This document shows, piece by piece, positions 1 to 12,100 of a DNA stretch of 64,000 bases (position 1 is its first letter; the number at the start of each line of letters is the position of its first letter). The notes under the pieces were generated by a model. It was not told the origin of the DNA, searched no databases, and worked only from the letters and a program-made list of their open reading frames with translations. A program made the position numbers and the translations under genes. Origin of the DNA: Maniola hyperantus (lineage: Eukaryota > Arthropoda > Insecta > Lepidoptera > Nymphalidae); the NCBI RefSeq assembly GCF_902806685.2, contig NC_048545.1, positions 3,521,852-3,585,851 on the forward strand, in the 5' to 3' direction.

Positions 1-99
1 TTAATGTACTAAATTTCATTAATTATTGTATTTAATACCGACGTACCTACTTAATTTGATTTTTTTTAACAATAAAAATTACAATGATCGTTAAAACGT

Positions 100-300
100 G
101 AGGGGTTTATTAGTAGAGCGCACTAAGCAAACGTAGTTTGGCTCTCATTTGAATACGATCCAATCAAATTTAATAAAATGTAGATACCTTTTAGTAATTT
201 GTCTGTTTCTAGAATTCAAATACAAATCTTAACAGTAAAACTAGTAATTTGTACGGAAATCTGGCAAACCGCAGGCATTAGTTTACAGAACCTGTCTACA
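100..300. repeat. Dispersed repeat, unnamed family (copy 1)
   Basis: Blocks shared with 13130-13220 (AAACGTAGTTTGG, CTCATTTGAATA, CCAATCAAA) and with 25025-25040 (CGGAAATCTGGCAAAC). Probably a MITE or LINE relic. Confidence 0.45.
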
Positions 301-659
301 AAATTACATCGAGTTTAATGGGATATAATTCATATCATATTAAAAAAATATAATTTTAAATTGATTAATAATTTTAAATTTATTAAAAAATGCCAAATAA
401 GAACCAACCCACGTTCGTATTTTAATGTTTAGTTCTTACAACAATCAATAATTAAGAAGGATATACGTATTAAATATTATTGTCAAATATTTTTATTAAA
501 TCCTAGTAAAGTACCCGACAGTTAATATTACGCATCAAGATTTAGAAAGAGATATAACTAGCAGCTTCGCCTTCGTAGAGCGTCATCTCTGTCACTGATA
601 CCTATGAGATGTTTTGTCGTTGACTTGTCAGTTTCAACGACATAGAGGTCGCTCTTTTT

Positions 660-1250
660 TCTGCGATCTCACCTGATGGCAAGGGATGATGCAGTCTAAG
701 ATGGAAGCGGGTTAACTTGGAAGGGGTATTGCAGTTGCATTATACCCATCCCTACCCCGGATCGGTTCCTACACGACATCGTAATGGAACACTAATCACA
801 CGGCTTTGTCGGTTGGGTGGTAACTGGCGACACGGCTTTGTCGGTTGGGTGGTAACTAGCTACGGCCAAAACCTACCACCAGACTATGCTAGAGACAATT
901 TAGAAAATATAAATACCCAATTTGATCTGGCGCAGTGATAAGCACTGTGGTCTTATTAGTGGGAGGTCCCAGGTTCGATTCCTGGCAGGGGTTTGGAATT
1001 TTATAATTTCTAAATTTCTGGTCTGGTCTGGTGGGAGGCTTCGGCCGTGGTTAATTACCGCCCTACCGGCAAAGCCGTGCCGCCAAGCGATTTAGCGTTC
1101 CGGTACGATGCCGTGTAGAATCCAATGGGGCATGGGTTTAATAAAAACCGCCATACCCCTTCCAGGTTAGCCCACTTCAATCTTAGACTGCATCATCAGT
1201 TAGCACCAGGTGAGGTCAAGGGCTAACTTGTATCTGAATAAAAAAATTAA
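660..1250. repeat. tRNA-related SINE composite with inverted end pieces
   Basis: The block GATGCAGTCTAAGATGG at about 688 recurs inverted at about 1180-1196. Between them lies a tRNA-like SINE head (about 926-1000) with a B-box-like GGTTCGATTCC at 972-982. A diverged copy of the outer block occurs at 62345-62490 and a scrap at 29280-29350. Confidence 0.6.
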
Positions 1251-1382
1251 AAAAACTCCCACTTATAACCACAGCGCTCACCAGCGCCGAGAGGTCGTCA
1301 CTCTACGAAACCGAAATTGCGGATTATCTCTTTCTATAACTCGCTGTACATATTTACTGCTAGATACTGTAAAGTAAGACAA

Positions 1383-1603
1383 TCTAAATAATATAAAAGC
1401 AAAAGGTGATTGACTGACTGACTGATCTATCAACGCACAGCTCAAACTACTCGACGGATCGGGCTGAAATTTGGCATGCAGATAGCTATTACGACGTAGG
1501 CATCCACTAAGAAAGGATTTTTGACAATTCAACCCCTTAGAGGGTGAAATAGAAGTTTGAAACTTGTGTAGTCCACTCGAACGAAGTCGCGAGCATAAGC
1601 TAG
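1383..1603 (+). mobile_element. Non-autonomous Helitron-like element, family A
   Basis: Begins TCTAAATA, has TGACTGACTGACTGATC near the start and ends GCATAAGCTAG, the TC...CTAG ends of Helitrons. Further copies at 7756-7948 and 47485-47811. Confidence 0.6.
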
Positions 1604-2600
1604 TTGGTCAAAATGATAAAAAAGAGATAACTAAAAATGATACGTCCAGTAACAATTGAAACAAACCTAAAAATTACCTTATTCTCTAACAAATACTTTA
1701 AAACAGAGATTCTTAGTTAAATACTTTGCGTAATATTTGGTTCTATATTTAACTACATATAAGGCAAGTAACTAGTAGATTATCTCTAGTTATTATAACA
1801 CTTTAGTAATTTTCAATTCTTAAACTTTCTTACTAGGTAGAGATTCTATAAATAAAATTGAGATCAATGTGGAATGAACGAATTTTTAACAATGTTACAG
1901 TTTGTACAATACGTTTAAGGCACTCGTCCCATCGCCGACGAGGAAGCGACTAGTTATTGACTATTTTTTCGCTCAAGAAATGTACAATCAATGTACTATG
2001 ATTCCATGTCAATAAAAGAGATAAAATATATTAATAGTTGATCGCTGACAGTGCACACCGCAAGCGATAACTCTTGAAGCAAGAAAACCTCACTCAGCGC
2101 CCGCTCTCTTGGCGGTCAAAACACTCGCGCAGTTTGCACAGGGATTAATTATGACGGGTAATTAATTGATTACTCATCGCATTTTCACACTCGCTCATAG
2201 CCCAGCGTCAAAACTATCTCAACTACACACTCGCTTCTCGTAGCTTGCCAACTCGTTTCTAGTATTTAGCTCAACTCATTTCTCGCTAATCGTCGGCGGT
2301 CGGATAAGCGCCTAAGTTAATTTAACCAGTATTTTAGAGTGCATCATTATTTACTACCTACCAGTTAAGATTGCAGCCAATTGAAAAATGTGTCAGAATT
2401 AAAAACCAACTTGACGGCTAATTCCGATTGTCCACCCTAAGAGCTAGTGCACACCACGGTGCGGTGAGTTGCGGTGCGTTTTAAAATCCGCACTTCTATG
2501 TAGTTCTATAGTTCACAGATTTTGCGGGGAAGAAACGTATGGAAATTTACCGTGGTGCGCGCTAGCTCTAACACCGGAATTCGTAGTCAAGATTTTACGG
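1604..2600. other. AT-rich interval without a recognised gene
   Basis: I see no coding frame with support here, only AT-rich sequence with a slightly GC-richer patch near 2040-2300. Confidence 0.5.
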
Positions 2601-2611
2601 CTTAGATTTGC

Positions 2612-2712
2612 TCCTTTAGATGACGATTCAGACGATACGTTACACAACGTTAATGCATTGCATAAAGGTTGAATATGACACATATCGTTTGAATCGTCTT
2701 CTAAAGAAGCCC
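2612..2712. repeat. Palindromic MITE, family Q (copy 1)
   Basis: Arms resembling CATTCAGACGACATGTGTCA flank an AATGCATTG-like centre. The same unit occurs at 14931-15011 and 23428-23527. Confidence 0.6.
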
Positions 2713-2984
2713 CTATTTCGACTATAAGTTCCAGTGTAAAACAGGCACTCGAAAACGTGTGTCAGTTTATCCACCCCGGATATAGATAGAATACAAAGTA
2801 TGGACTTGGACCACTCGTGCCTATAAATGACTGTAGGTACATTGTACAGTGTAAGTGTAAATAGTCGAGGGAGAAAATCGGCATTTGGATAGTATTTTTT
2901 AAGTCCAGGGTGGACAGAGGGACACACGTTTCCAAGTAAACAGTGTACAACGGGTGAATGTTGTGGATAAATGGAATAAGCGAA

Positions 2985-3305
2985 CTTAACGGCGCAACGG
3001 TAAGCAGGGTAATCACAAGCCGTGTAGCATGTAACGTAGCTGATACTGTATCAACTTGCAAGTGGGTACGGCTCGTCCACGGTCACCGCGTATCCAGCTA
3101 CGAGCTACGTGTTGCCGTCCACGCGCACACTGGGAAGTGCGAGCCGCCTTTGTGGTCACAGTGATACCGCCACTCGGCGGGTCACTGCGAACACTGAGCT
3201 CCACGAGCGAGCGGCTCGCAGCGGGCTCGTGCCTACGTACACCCTTGATACAGTATCACATACGTTACATGCTACACGACTATGTGAGTACCCTGCTGTA
3301 TAAGC
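2985..3305. mobile_element. Foldback MITE with GC-rich core
   Basis: Inverted arms contain GTGTAGCATGTAACGTA and TGATACTGTATCAA at about 3020-3056 and their reverse complement at about 3243-3282. The core 3060-3240 is much richer in GC than the flanks. Confidence 0.6.
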
Positions 3306-3394
3306 TTACTATTTTTATGTAACTAATAGGTTTCACCTATATATTTAAATATTCATTCATTCAAGTAAATTATTGATCTAAAACGCGAAACCTT

Positions 3395-3522
3395 GAAAAC
3401 GCATCACAATACTTAAATCGAAGAATCGATTTAAGTATTGTGATGCGTTTTCTTCGAGTATTTCTAATTAGTTAGTAATGCGTTGAGTATTTCTAATTAG
3501 TAGAACCTAATTAGAAATACTC
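3395..3522. repeat. Two adjacent hairpins
   Basis: Arms 3395-3420 and 3427-3452 are a perfect 26-bp inverted repeat with a 6-nt loop. Next to it GAGTATTTCTAATTAG occurs twice directly (3456-3471, 3485-3500) and once inverted (3507-3522). Confidence 0.9.
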
Positions 3523-3699
3523 ATACTTGCACTAATATTACGCCTATTTCTAAAACACACATAAATCCGTAGAAATGATAAATAAAAAGTTAAAACCTTA
3601 AATAGGTTCCACTAAACTATAAAGGAATGCGTAATTTCTATTGAAATGTTTAACAAGAATGGCCTATCGAGGTAAACAAAGTCAGTGTTTCATCTAAAG

Positions 3700-3865
3700 A
3701 GCCTACTACACATTGACCCAACAAGCTCGGCCAATGCACTCGGCCCTTCGGCGAACGTAGCCAGAGCTATCTGGCGTTTATTTTCGGCATGGTCAGCGCT
3801 AGGCCAACCCGGCCTGTTGCCTAGAACTCGCCGAACTTATTAGGCCAATGTCTACTGCAGCTATT
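3700..3865. repeat. Small MITE with imperfect terminal inverted repeats
   Basis: Ends near 3702-3735 and 3825-3862 are inverted copies with blocks like GTAGACATTGGCC and a shared TCGGC motif. No ORF inside. Confidence 0.4.
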
Positions 3866-4024
3866 AGGTATACAATTCACCTATCACTATTCAGTTGTAA
3901 TCCTTTCACGAAATACAGCCAATTCAACTTTCTCAAACCAAAGAATGCAGGAGCTATTCCGTAGCACAATTGCTATCGGCATTACGTTATTTTTTCAGTT
4001 AAAATATTTTATTACAATTACATA

Positions 4025-4285
4025 AGGGGAGTGTATCCGTAGCACTTTCCATACAAACGAAGTTTTATTCCTATTTTAATATTAAGTGAATGAAATTTTC
4101 TAAAAATGTTATACAAATTAATAAAATGAAAAAATCTTTGAACTCGTGTCGATATTATATAGTTTACGGGGCAAAACACAGAAGCAGATGTTAATTTATA
4201 ATAAAATTTCGTTGAATTTGATTAGTTAATATTCAAATAGGAATCAAACTCCGTTTGTATAGAGCGTTTTCCGAATACACTCCTC
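4025..4285. mobile_element. Foldback MITE of about 260 bp
   Basis: The left end GGGGAGTGTATCCG followed by ATACAAACGAAG is mirrored on the right by CTCCGTTTGTAT and CGAATACACTCCTC, giving arms of about 50 bp. The AT-rich centre has no ORF. Confidence 0.65.
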
Positions 4286-4489
4286 TTAAAAGTTTTTAGA
4301 CAAGTAGACGATACCAGGCGGTGTCAACAATGCACATCCTGCGGACTTGGCCCGTAATATGTACTTTTATTAACTGTTTGTCACTTTCACAGCCACTGAA
4401 GCCACTCATTTCCAATGAGCCTTCGCCAGACATCCCGAACGTAACCACGTAGAACACATTTGTACTAAAACTTTTGAAGTAAAACTTGT

Positions 4490-4890
4490 ATGTCATCATC
4501 ATCATGATCAACCCATAGCTCACTACAGAGCATGGAGCTCCTTTCAGTATCAGAAGGGTTTAGTTAAAAAAGCCGTGATAGCCTAGTGGTTGCGACATCC
4601 GCCTTCTATTGCGGAGTCTCTAACTTTTCGGAACTATGTGCGTTTTAAGAAAGTAAATATCAAAATCATATTATCATCGTGAAGGAAAACATCGTAAGGT
4701 AACCTGCATGCCTGAGAGTTCCCATAATGTTCTCAAAGATGTGTGAAGTCTACCAGTCCGCTGGGCCTTCGTGGTGGAGTTAGTGCCATAGATTAAAACC
4801 TCTATTTTCATGAATGATGTAAAAACCTTTGGCCGGCTAAAGTAAAAGTAACACGCACAAATATTTTAAAGTTGTGACATCGAATGACAT
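4490..4890. mobile_element. tRNA-derived SINE, with an inverted SINE tail before it
   Basis: 4562-4890 plus strand begins with a tRNA-like head (GTGATAGCCTAGTGGTTGCG) and continues with a conserved body (GAAAACATCGTAAGG, CCTGCATGCCTGAGAG, GTGTGTGAAGTCTACC). 4490-4560 resembles the tail of the same family in reverse. Another copy is at 37423-37665. Confidence 0.65.
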
Positions 4891-4899
4891 GGTAAATAT

Positions 4900-5880
4900 T
4901 TGTTTCAGGGTTATCAAAGCTGTAAAACTCTATAGGCTTTACACCTCTCTTGTTCGTCACGTGGTAACATTTAGAATGTCGTAGCGATTAAGGCTGCCTT
5001 TTCACCAGGGTTGTGAGAGGATGCATAACGTAGGTCAATGAACCACTGGATCTAATAAGAAATAAGATCCTCGAACATCCTTCGTGGAAAGGCGCCTATA
5101 TGCCTGGTTTTAACGCCTACTCACGACTTTAACAGTACCGGCGCGTGGAAAATATAAATGTATGGACGAGTATGGATACACCCACGAACTAGAGCGGCGC
5201 GAACAGCGGCAGCAGCGTGGTGTGATGTAGCCCGCGGCCTGAACGACTGCGGTGAGTGGGGTGGAATTGGCGGCTTGACCGGGGCGATGATTTGACAATA
5301 CGCGTTCGCCGCCCTGTCATCCGCCCTGCTGTCGTCCAGGAAGACATCATATACTTAGTCTGTGGTTGCATAATTACATTTACCACCAGCGCAGTTTCTT
5401 ATATCTTAGTAAAATCGGCCCGCACTGACGATCCGTACAGACAGCTGACCTTACGCAACTCGTCCAAGAAAGATGTAAAGAATTCTCTTCTTAGCAATCT
5501 TTTAGCATTATAAGGATAAACTTGTGCACGTCCTCGTCGTTCGGATTTTTTCATAGATAATAAATGATATCTATAAGAAGAAGCTTCATACCGACTGTTC
5601 GAGGCGCCAAATCACGCGGTGCTAAACAAGTTGCTTAGTTTTGCGCTGGTCATCAGCGCGGATACGAGCTGTTTTTGTGCCATCCGCGCTGGCGGTAAGC
5701 TTGACTATGCAACCGTTTATACATTGCCCCGCTCTCGCTCCGCCCACCGCTGTCATCGAGCCCTCGGCCTGTATCACACGTCCAATCCATATTATTCGTC
5801 TGCCAGGGCCGCGCCGCGCTAGCGTACCGCACATAGCATCAAGTCGTGGGCAGGCCGCGACCATGGCAGCCCTTTTTCTG
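4900..5880. other. Interval downstream of the last FLYWCH exon, no supported gene
   Basis: GC is raised near 5140-5340 and 5640-5880, and several 60-90 codon frames overlap on both strands there. None shows a known domain. The plus frame 5256-5513 has one hydrophobic stretch (IIYLVCGCIITFTTSAVSYI) but no family match. Part may be the 3' untranslated region of the 5884-6164 exon. Confidence 0.4.
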
Positions 5881-5883
5881 CCG

Positions 5884-6164
5884 CTAGGTACTTTTGACAG
5901 AAGCATACCAATCCTTTAACGGGTTATCACCCGGCGTCGGCGCATCGAAGTTGAACGGTGTGAAGTTCGGTTCGTGGTTATGCCCTCCTTTGATGCGAAT
6001 AAAACGGCCGTCCAGAGTAGTCTGAACTCTGCACAAGCAGCCCTTTGTGTCCTTATCCCTGCATGCCCAGTTCAGTTTTTCCCGATATTGGTTGTTGACC
6101 CAAAACTTGTTCGATTGGAAAATTAGTACCGACTTTCCAGCTCTCGAGGGCAGGAAGAAAGCTT
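5884..6164 (-). CDS. mod(mdg4): mod(mdg4) alternative 3' exon, FLYWCH tail furthest from the shared exons
   Basis: This exon has no early ATG and is found by its acceptor (CTTTTTTCAG) and open frame of 93 codons to TAG. The finger reads AGKSVLIFQSNKFWVNN, then W-A-C, the second Cys eight residues on, LCRV, and HNH, which fits FLYWCH fully. A tail of about 30 residues rich in Pro, Asp and Phe follows (NFTPFNFDAPTPGDNPLKDW). Splicing from 42418 would need a 36-kb intron, or trans-splicing from a local promoter as known in Drosophila. It is the last array member I can see; nothing FLYWCH-like occurs from 1 to 5880. Confidence 0.87.
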
Positions 6165-9100
6165 CTGAAAAAAGTTTATTTTTTAATTAAATTAACCCAT
6201 TATAGCTTGATTATTTCAACGTCTTAGAATTGAGTTTCCTGTGATATGTTCCTGTTATGGACTCTCTTAGTCAGATCTGATCATAAGAATTTTTGTTTAA
6301 GTCTTACTTCTGGAAATAATGTTGGGTGCCGCATGACACCGCTAGGCTCATACCTTGTCTTTTCGAATGGCTCATAAATTCCTTTTAACTAATTGTTACC
6401 AAAAAAAAATAACGCAATTTGATAAGAATTATTAAGGAATTTAATCTTTTACTGTAGTTACTCTAGTTCAAGATTTAAAAAATTATTAAAAATTCCAATA
6501 TATTATATCAACATTTACATATATTTCCATGAAATTAGACGCTATTTGTGTGAAACTGAAGGTTGCAGGCCGCACAGAGCCCCACGTTGCATTTATCACA
6601 CTGCAGCCTAGTCTGACTATGGCAAGACTCTAACCCACACTTTCGACGTGACCCACTGGGTACCAATAGATGATTCCTGCCGTCATAACGTATGCTGTCA
6701 GGGACCCGATTGCCCTTTCTAGATTTTTTGGAAGCTGATGGACGGCCGTGGTGGCACGAGGCATATTTTAGAACTGTAATAAATATGAATAGATGTAGAT
6801 GCTAGCATCACTTCACATCTAGCACTGATTTGCCGACCTGTGGATTTTTTTGCGAAACCACCCTTATCTTCGTCAGATATTTTATTAGATTGCAGGGTCT
6901 GGAAGTTCAAAATAAAGCAACCAAGGCTCGAGTTTATTGTCTTCTTCTAGTATGGCAAGTGCCTCATGTAATGTACAATCCCTGTTGAAATAAAAATGCC
7001 ATTACACATAATTTAAATTTGTAGTATACATAATAGAAAGATAATATAACGACCTAGCGGTACCGTATGGCACCCGTATCTTTTAACTTGCCATAAACCA
7101 AACGATAAAACCAAATACAACAGTTTTATTGTAATGAGCAAGTCAATGGCAGGTTTGGCATCAAGTGTAAATGGATATAAGTATTACATTTCTCAAAATA
7201 AACAAGAATATGATCCACTTACTTGAGAATATTGCATCCATATTGGCAGCAATTTACCACACTAAACGTTCTCATGAAACATTTTGTAGCAGTTTCTTTC
7301 TTTGGTGAGGCATAAATGTATATTACATTTAGTACAACGCACTTTCGTTTTTTTCTTACAGCTAGATTCGCGACATTTATTTTGTGTATCAAATATTACA
7401 GGTAAATGAGAAGCGTTTTTTGTTCTTTCTTCGCTCGGAGGCAGTGGGACAACAAAACGACTTTTCTTTTTATTTACTACATTCTCTTCTTCATTTCCAC
7501 CCTCTTCAGCTTCATAATCACTCTCACCATTTTTTTCTAAATGGACTTCAATCGATTCTCTGACCAAGTCCAATTTGTATGATCTCAACTGTTCAATTAT
7601 AATGGGTACTTTAAGAATGATTTCTTGATTCTTAAACATTAACCATGAATTGGACACAGCAATGTCCATCATTTGTGCTGTAAATCGTAATTTTAGGTGT
7701 ATTAAATGTAAGAAAAACAAAAATAGTACATACATAAATCTACAATCATATAAAACTAGCTTATGCTCGCGATTTTATCCGCGTGGACTACAAAAATTTC
7801 AAACTCCTATTTCACCTCCCTAGGAGTAAATTTTTTAAAAATCCTTTCTTAGCGGATGTCTGCGTTATAATAGCTATCTGCATGCCATTAGCTGTGCGTT
7901 GACAAATCAGTTAGTCAGTCAGTCAGCTTTTCCTTTTATATCTTTAGATCAAATATTAACAAGATTTGATCTAAAGTAAATAATTTGAATTAAATAAAAA
8001 AATAAAATTAAATATTAGTTTAATAACTCATTGGCACCGATTCCGTTGTCTTTCTCTAAACTAAATTTAGAGTATCTGCATCCTTTTCTTTTTAACAATG
8101 CTAAATAGGGGCAGAACATGAACTTTACATTTAAAGACTCTAAATTTTAGTGCACGCTACAAATTTAAACAGTAGGCTCGCGACTGTGCGCTAAAATCAC
8201 GGGTTTTACCATCTAAAAATTAAATTTAAAACTGTCAAACTGTCAACTGTGCGTCTGTCCTTTTCATATTACATTAGTAAGAAGAGGATGCGAATACTCT
8301 AAAATTAGGTTGTGCTCAGAATCAGTACCATTAACTTTTTGTTAGTTAATTTTCAAGTATACTACATAATAACCCAATGGTACTTTTTAAAGTATCAAAA
8401 ATTTAAAGTAGCAAACGTGAGAAAAATATTAATATAACTACTGAAACTTAACGAGATACGAGTACTTATTTTAGTATTACAAGCCATGATAACGTCTTTG
8501 ATGACAAATAGAAAGAAAATAAACTCACCGTCTCCTCAAGTCCGCCATCGCGTTGAAAAAAATTGCACCACATGAACCGCTTTAAGATTAGGATAATAAT
8601 TACAACTTCCAGTAACAGATGAAATGGATCGCCCAGTTTCCTTTAAAATGTCAAATGTCTTTGTTCGCGGGCTATTTGAATTCGAATAACGCGATTCTAA
8701 AATGGAATCTTTAAATAAAAGGCCTTGGACACAGCTTGAAATAGTAACCAAAATCGATGCTGGGTCTGAACACACTAGGTATTTAGTCTCTTATAAAGGC
8801 ATTTGGGCTTTAGGAGGCTAGGACAAGATTTTTCACTTTTAAAACTGTTTAAATTATCAGGTAGGTTGAAGTGAGAGGCAAATAATTATTACGTTCCCTT
8901 TCGTTTGTTATACGTAACGTTTTAGTTCTTAAATCAAATAATTATTATTATTAGACAATCTGTATATTTTTAATGTAGTTCACAAATAATCATGATCTTT
9001 TTTTCAGAATGAGAAGGGTTTGCTTGGCCAAAGTCCGCCACGCTACCAAAGTTTGGTTTGGCAGATTTCACACACCTTTTAGAATATCAAAACAATATGA

Positions 9101-12100
9101 GTACGTAATTAAATAAAAAAACAATTCAAACTATTTTTATATTTTTAGAACCAAATGTTTCATATTCTCCTATCTAAATAATCACTATTATTTGTTTATA
9201 TACCAGCTGATGCCCGCGTGTATTTAGGTTTAAAATCCTTCGGGAACTCATTATTTCGTGAGATAAAAAGTAGTTTATGTCACCCTCCAGATTTTAACTG
9301 CGGCGTGATTGAAGGACAGATCGACAAACAACCACACTTTCACAACAAAACCCTTATTGTAAATGCGAAAGTGTGTTTGTTTGTCGATTTGTCCTTCAAT
9401 CACGCCGCAACGGAGCAGCGGATTGATCTGATTTTTTTATATGGATTTAGTTGAAGACCTGGAGAGTGGCATATGTTACTTTTTATCCCAGAAAAACAAA
9501 GAGTACCAACGGGATTTTTGAAAATCTAAATCCACATGGACCAAGTCGTGGGCATCAGCTAGTTTACATTATAGGTAGTCGAAGCAGTGACTTATTAAGT
9601 GTGAAATTAAAATTCTAATAACATTCGATATGAAAATAGAGATAAAATAATAATAAATAAAATCGTTTCACTGGTCAACTAAATTCACAACAAAACTTTT
9701 TTTTTCTTCTTCTGATCATAATACTGGGGCTTCTCATGGTTATGAGTATTTTGATAGGACACTACTTCTCCCTTCTTGTTGGTCCTCGCCTTGGCCTTAC
9801 ACCCGGCGTTCTTCCGCCTCGAACAAATCCAATACGTCGCCATAGTCTCGCAGAAGGAAAATCCGTTTAAAATCAAATTCTTTTTACCCCTACCTGTGGG
9901 GATGTAGGCTGCTTTCAATTCTGGAAGTCGTGAGAGAATAACGAAATAAGGTGCGTAAAAAACAAAACTAAGCTGAAAACGACCTGGCATAACTAACAGT
10001 CAAACAAGTATATAAGTTTTTGTTACTAAATAGTAAGGCCTTATAATATTATTTTCAGTGAAATTTCTTAAACGAAGAATAGGATGCTTGCTGAAAATAA
10101 AAGGATGCCTGGTGTATTTCTATAATATTTTTTTTTTAATTTCGTATCTGTCGATATTGTATTTGTAAGGCACTGAACAAACAATTGAAAAGTTCTACTT
10201 TTATATAAAGAAACATAACTTCGTGCATTAGTTTAATTATGAAAATTCTTATTCAAATAAATTATTATTTTTAGCTAAAAAAACAATTAAGTTACACATT
10301 TGCTAAGTTTAAAGATAAGTTATTTTCATTTGACCCTCCAATGATTTCTGAAATCTTACGTTTAGTTAAAACTTAATTTTTCTTTACTCGTTTGCTTTTT
10401 TCTATAAACTTTTGAGTATGCCTTCCACTTTTTTCGAGCTTTTCTTTTCTCACTAGGGGTCATATCTTTAACACACTTTCGCTGTCCTGTCTCCTTTTTT
10501 CTTAAGTATTTAAGTCTTTCTTTCTCTTTGTATTGGGCTAGTAACATTGGGTCAAGTTTAATTCTCTTCACGCGTGCTCTTTCAGCTTCTCTCTTTTTTC
10601 TGGCTCTTTCCTCATTACATATTTTTGTTTTTTTTCTAGACGACATGTTGCTTATTGCTATAAAAAAATAGCATTGCATAATTGGATTGACCTTGATAGC
10701 ATGTTTGTTGTTATTCAAGGCAAATTTTATAAACAGATATTTTAAGAAAAAGAAGAGAAAAAAAATGTTTTAATTGTTAAGTACCTACCTTACAATTTTA
10801 ATAAGTATTTGAATCAACAATAACATTATTGCACTTATTTGTCTTGATTAAAAGCTAAAAAATAGTTGTCAAACGTGAAATATCTTTTTAGTAACAATTG
10901 GATTTATAGAAAAGCATTAAGTTTGAAGCCCTTACAAAGAGCTGGAAAATGCCCAGTGCAACTAGAGAACGTTACTATTTTTTCTGTGGCATACCTACAA
11001 ATTGTATCCTGGCGTTGTATAGAGAAAGCTATGCTTGGAATTTCTCAGTGTCAATCAGATAACGCGAAAATAGTGATAGTGCGATTGAATCTCATAGTGC
11101 CCTCAGCAATACTTTTGGGTATTGGTGTTAGCTTCAAAGAAATGTAGCACCAAAACAGAACAAGAAATAAAATTGACGAATGAATTAAAAATGAATCATG
11201 ATTACGTAAATTGTAAATAAACACACAGATTATATAAACATATTTTAATAATATAAACCTTAATAAGTAATACTCTTAATAAATCAACGAAGTTGTAATC
11301 ATAAATATCAAGATTACACAAGAATCTAACGAAAGATTGTAAAGCCAATTTTATAATTTATTAAGGAATGTTCAGTACGACGCTATTATTGTATTAAGTA
11401 ATAGTTAATAATAAATTGACAGTGGTTCCGAAGGTAAGGCACTTTTTTACTTAATTTTAATAAATACATATTATATCTAACGCCGAATAAATATATAACG
11501 CCCTAATGACAATGTTACTTTTAATAAGTACTTACTTTTTTACCTACTTAAATAGAAAATGCTTCCAAAATTTATATATAACGATTAAAAAAGATTTATC
11601 ACAAAACAGTTCACTGTTCTTTCTGTTTGCGTTATATTATCTATATATTTATGTTTGTATACTTATGTATAATGGCCTAGAGCACTTAAACGTTTTATTA
11701 TATCAACAAGACAATTAAAATAATATTTTATTCGCATACTTAAATGCCTAAAATTTTTTTTGCTCCTTTGCAATATTAAATATCTCTAGACCATTTTTGA
11801 TCGGTGGACATCTTTATTATAAAAATTACACATTTGAATATATATATCTCCGTTCATAACAAATGAAATTTGTTTTTCAAATATAATTATTCAATTAATA
11901 CAATATATGCACCAGACGCTAATAGCATTATTTTAATAATGGAATGATATTGATATGTATTTTTAAATACAAGACTTTTTAGGTGATATGTTTAACTCAA
12001 ATATAGCCGTAAACTATATTTATACTAGTTAAAGAAAATATCATAACAGCATTTTTTTAATAATTCAATTCGGATCCTAAAAGGAATATCGATTTTAGAT

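Noticed and set aside
926..1000. Possible tRNA gene
   Set aside because: Has a B box but continues into a SINE body and lacks a closed acceptor stem.
5256..5513. 85-codon plus-strand frame with a hydrophobic stretch
   Set aside because: No recognised domain, no clear splice or promoter context, and overlapping frames on the other strand in a GC-raised patch.
5622..5919. Overlapping 90-codon frames on both strands
   Set aside because: Mutual shadows in GC-rich sequence just past the 5884 stop; no domain in either.
10866..11147. 93-codon plus frame
   Set aside because: Only EKAMLGIS resembles anything, a scrap of an RTE-type LINE; the rest is AT-rich filler.
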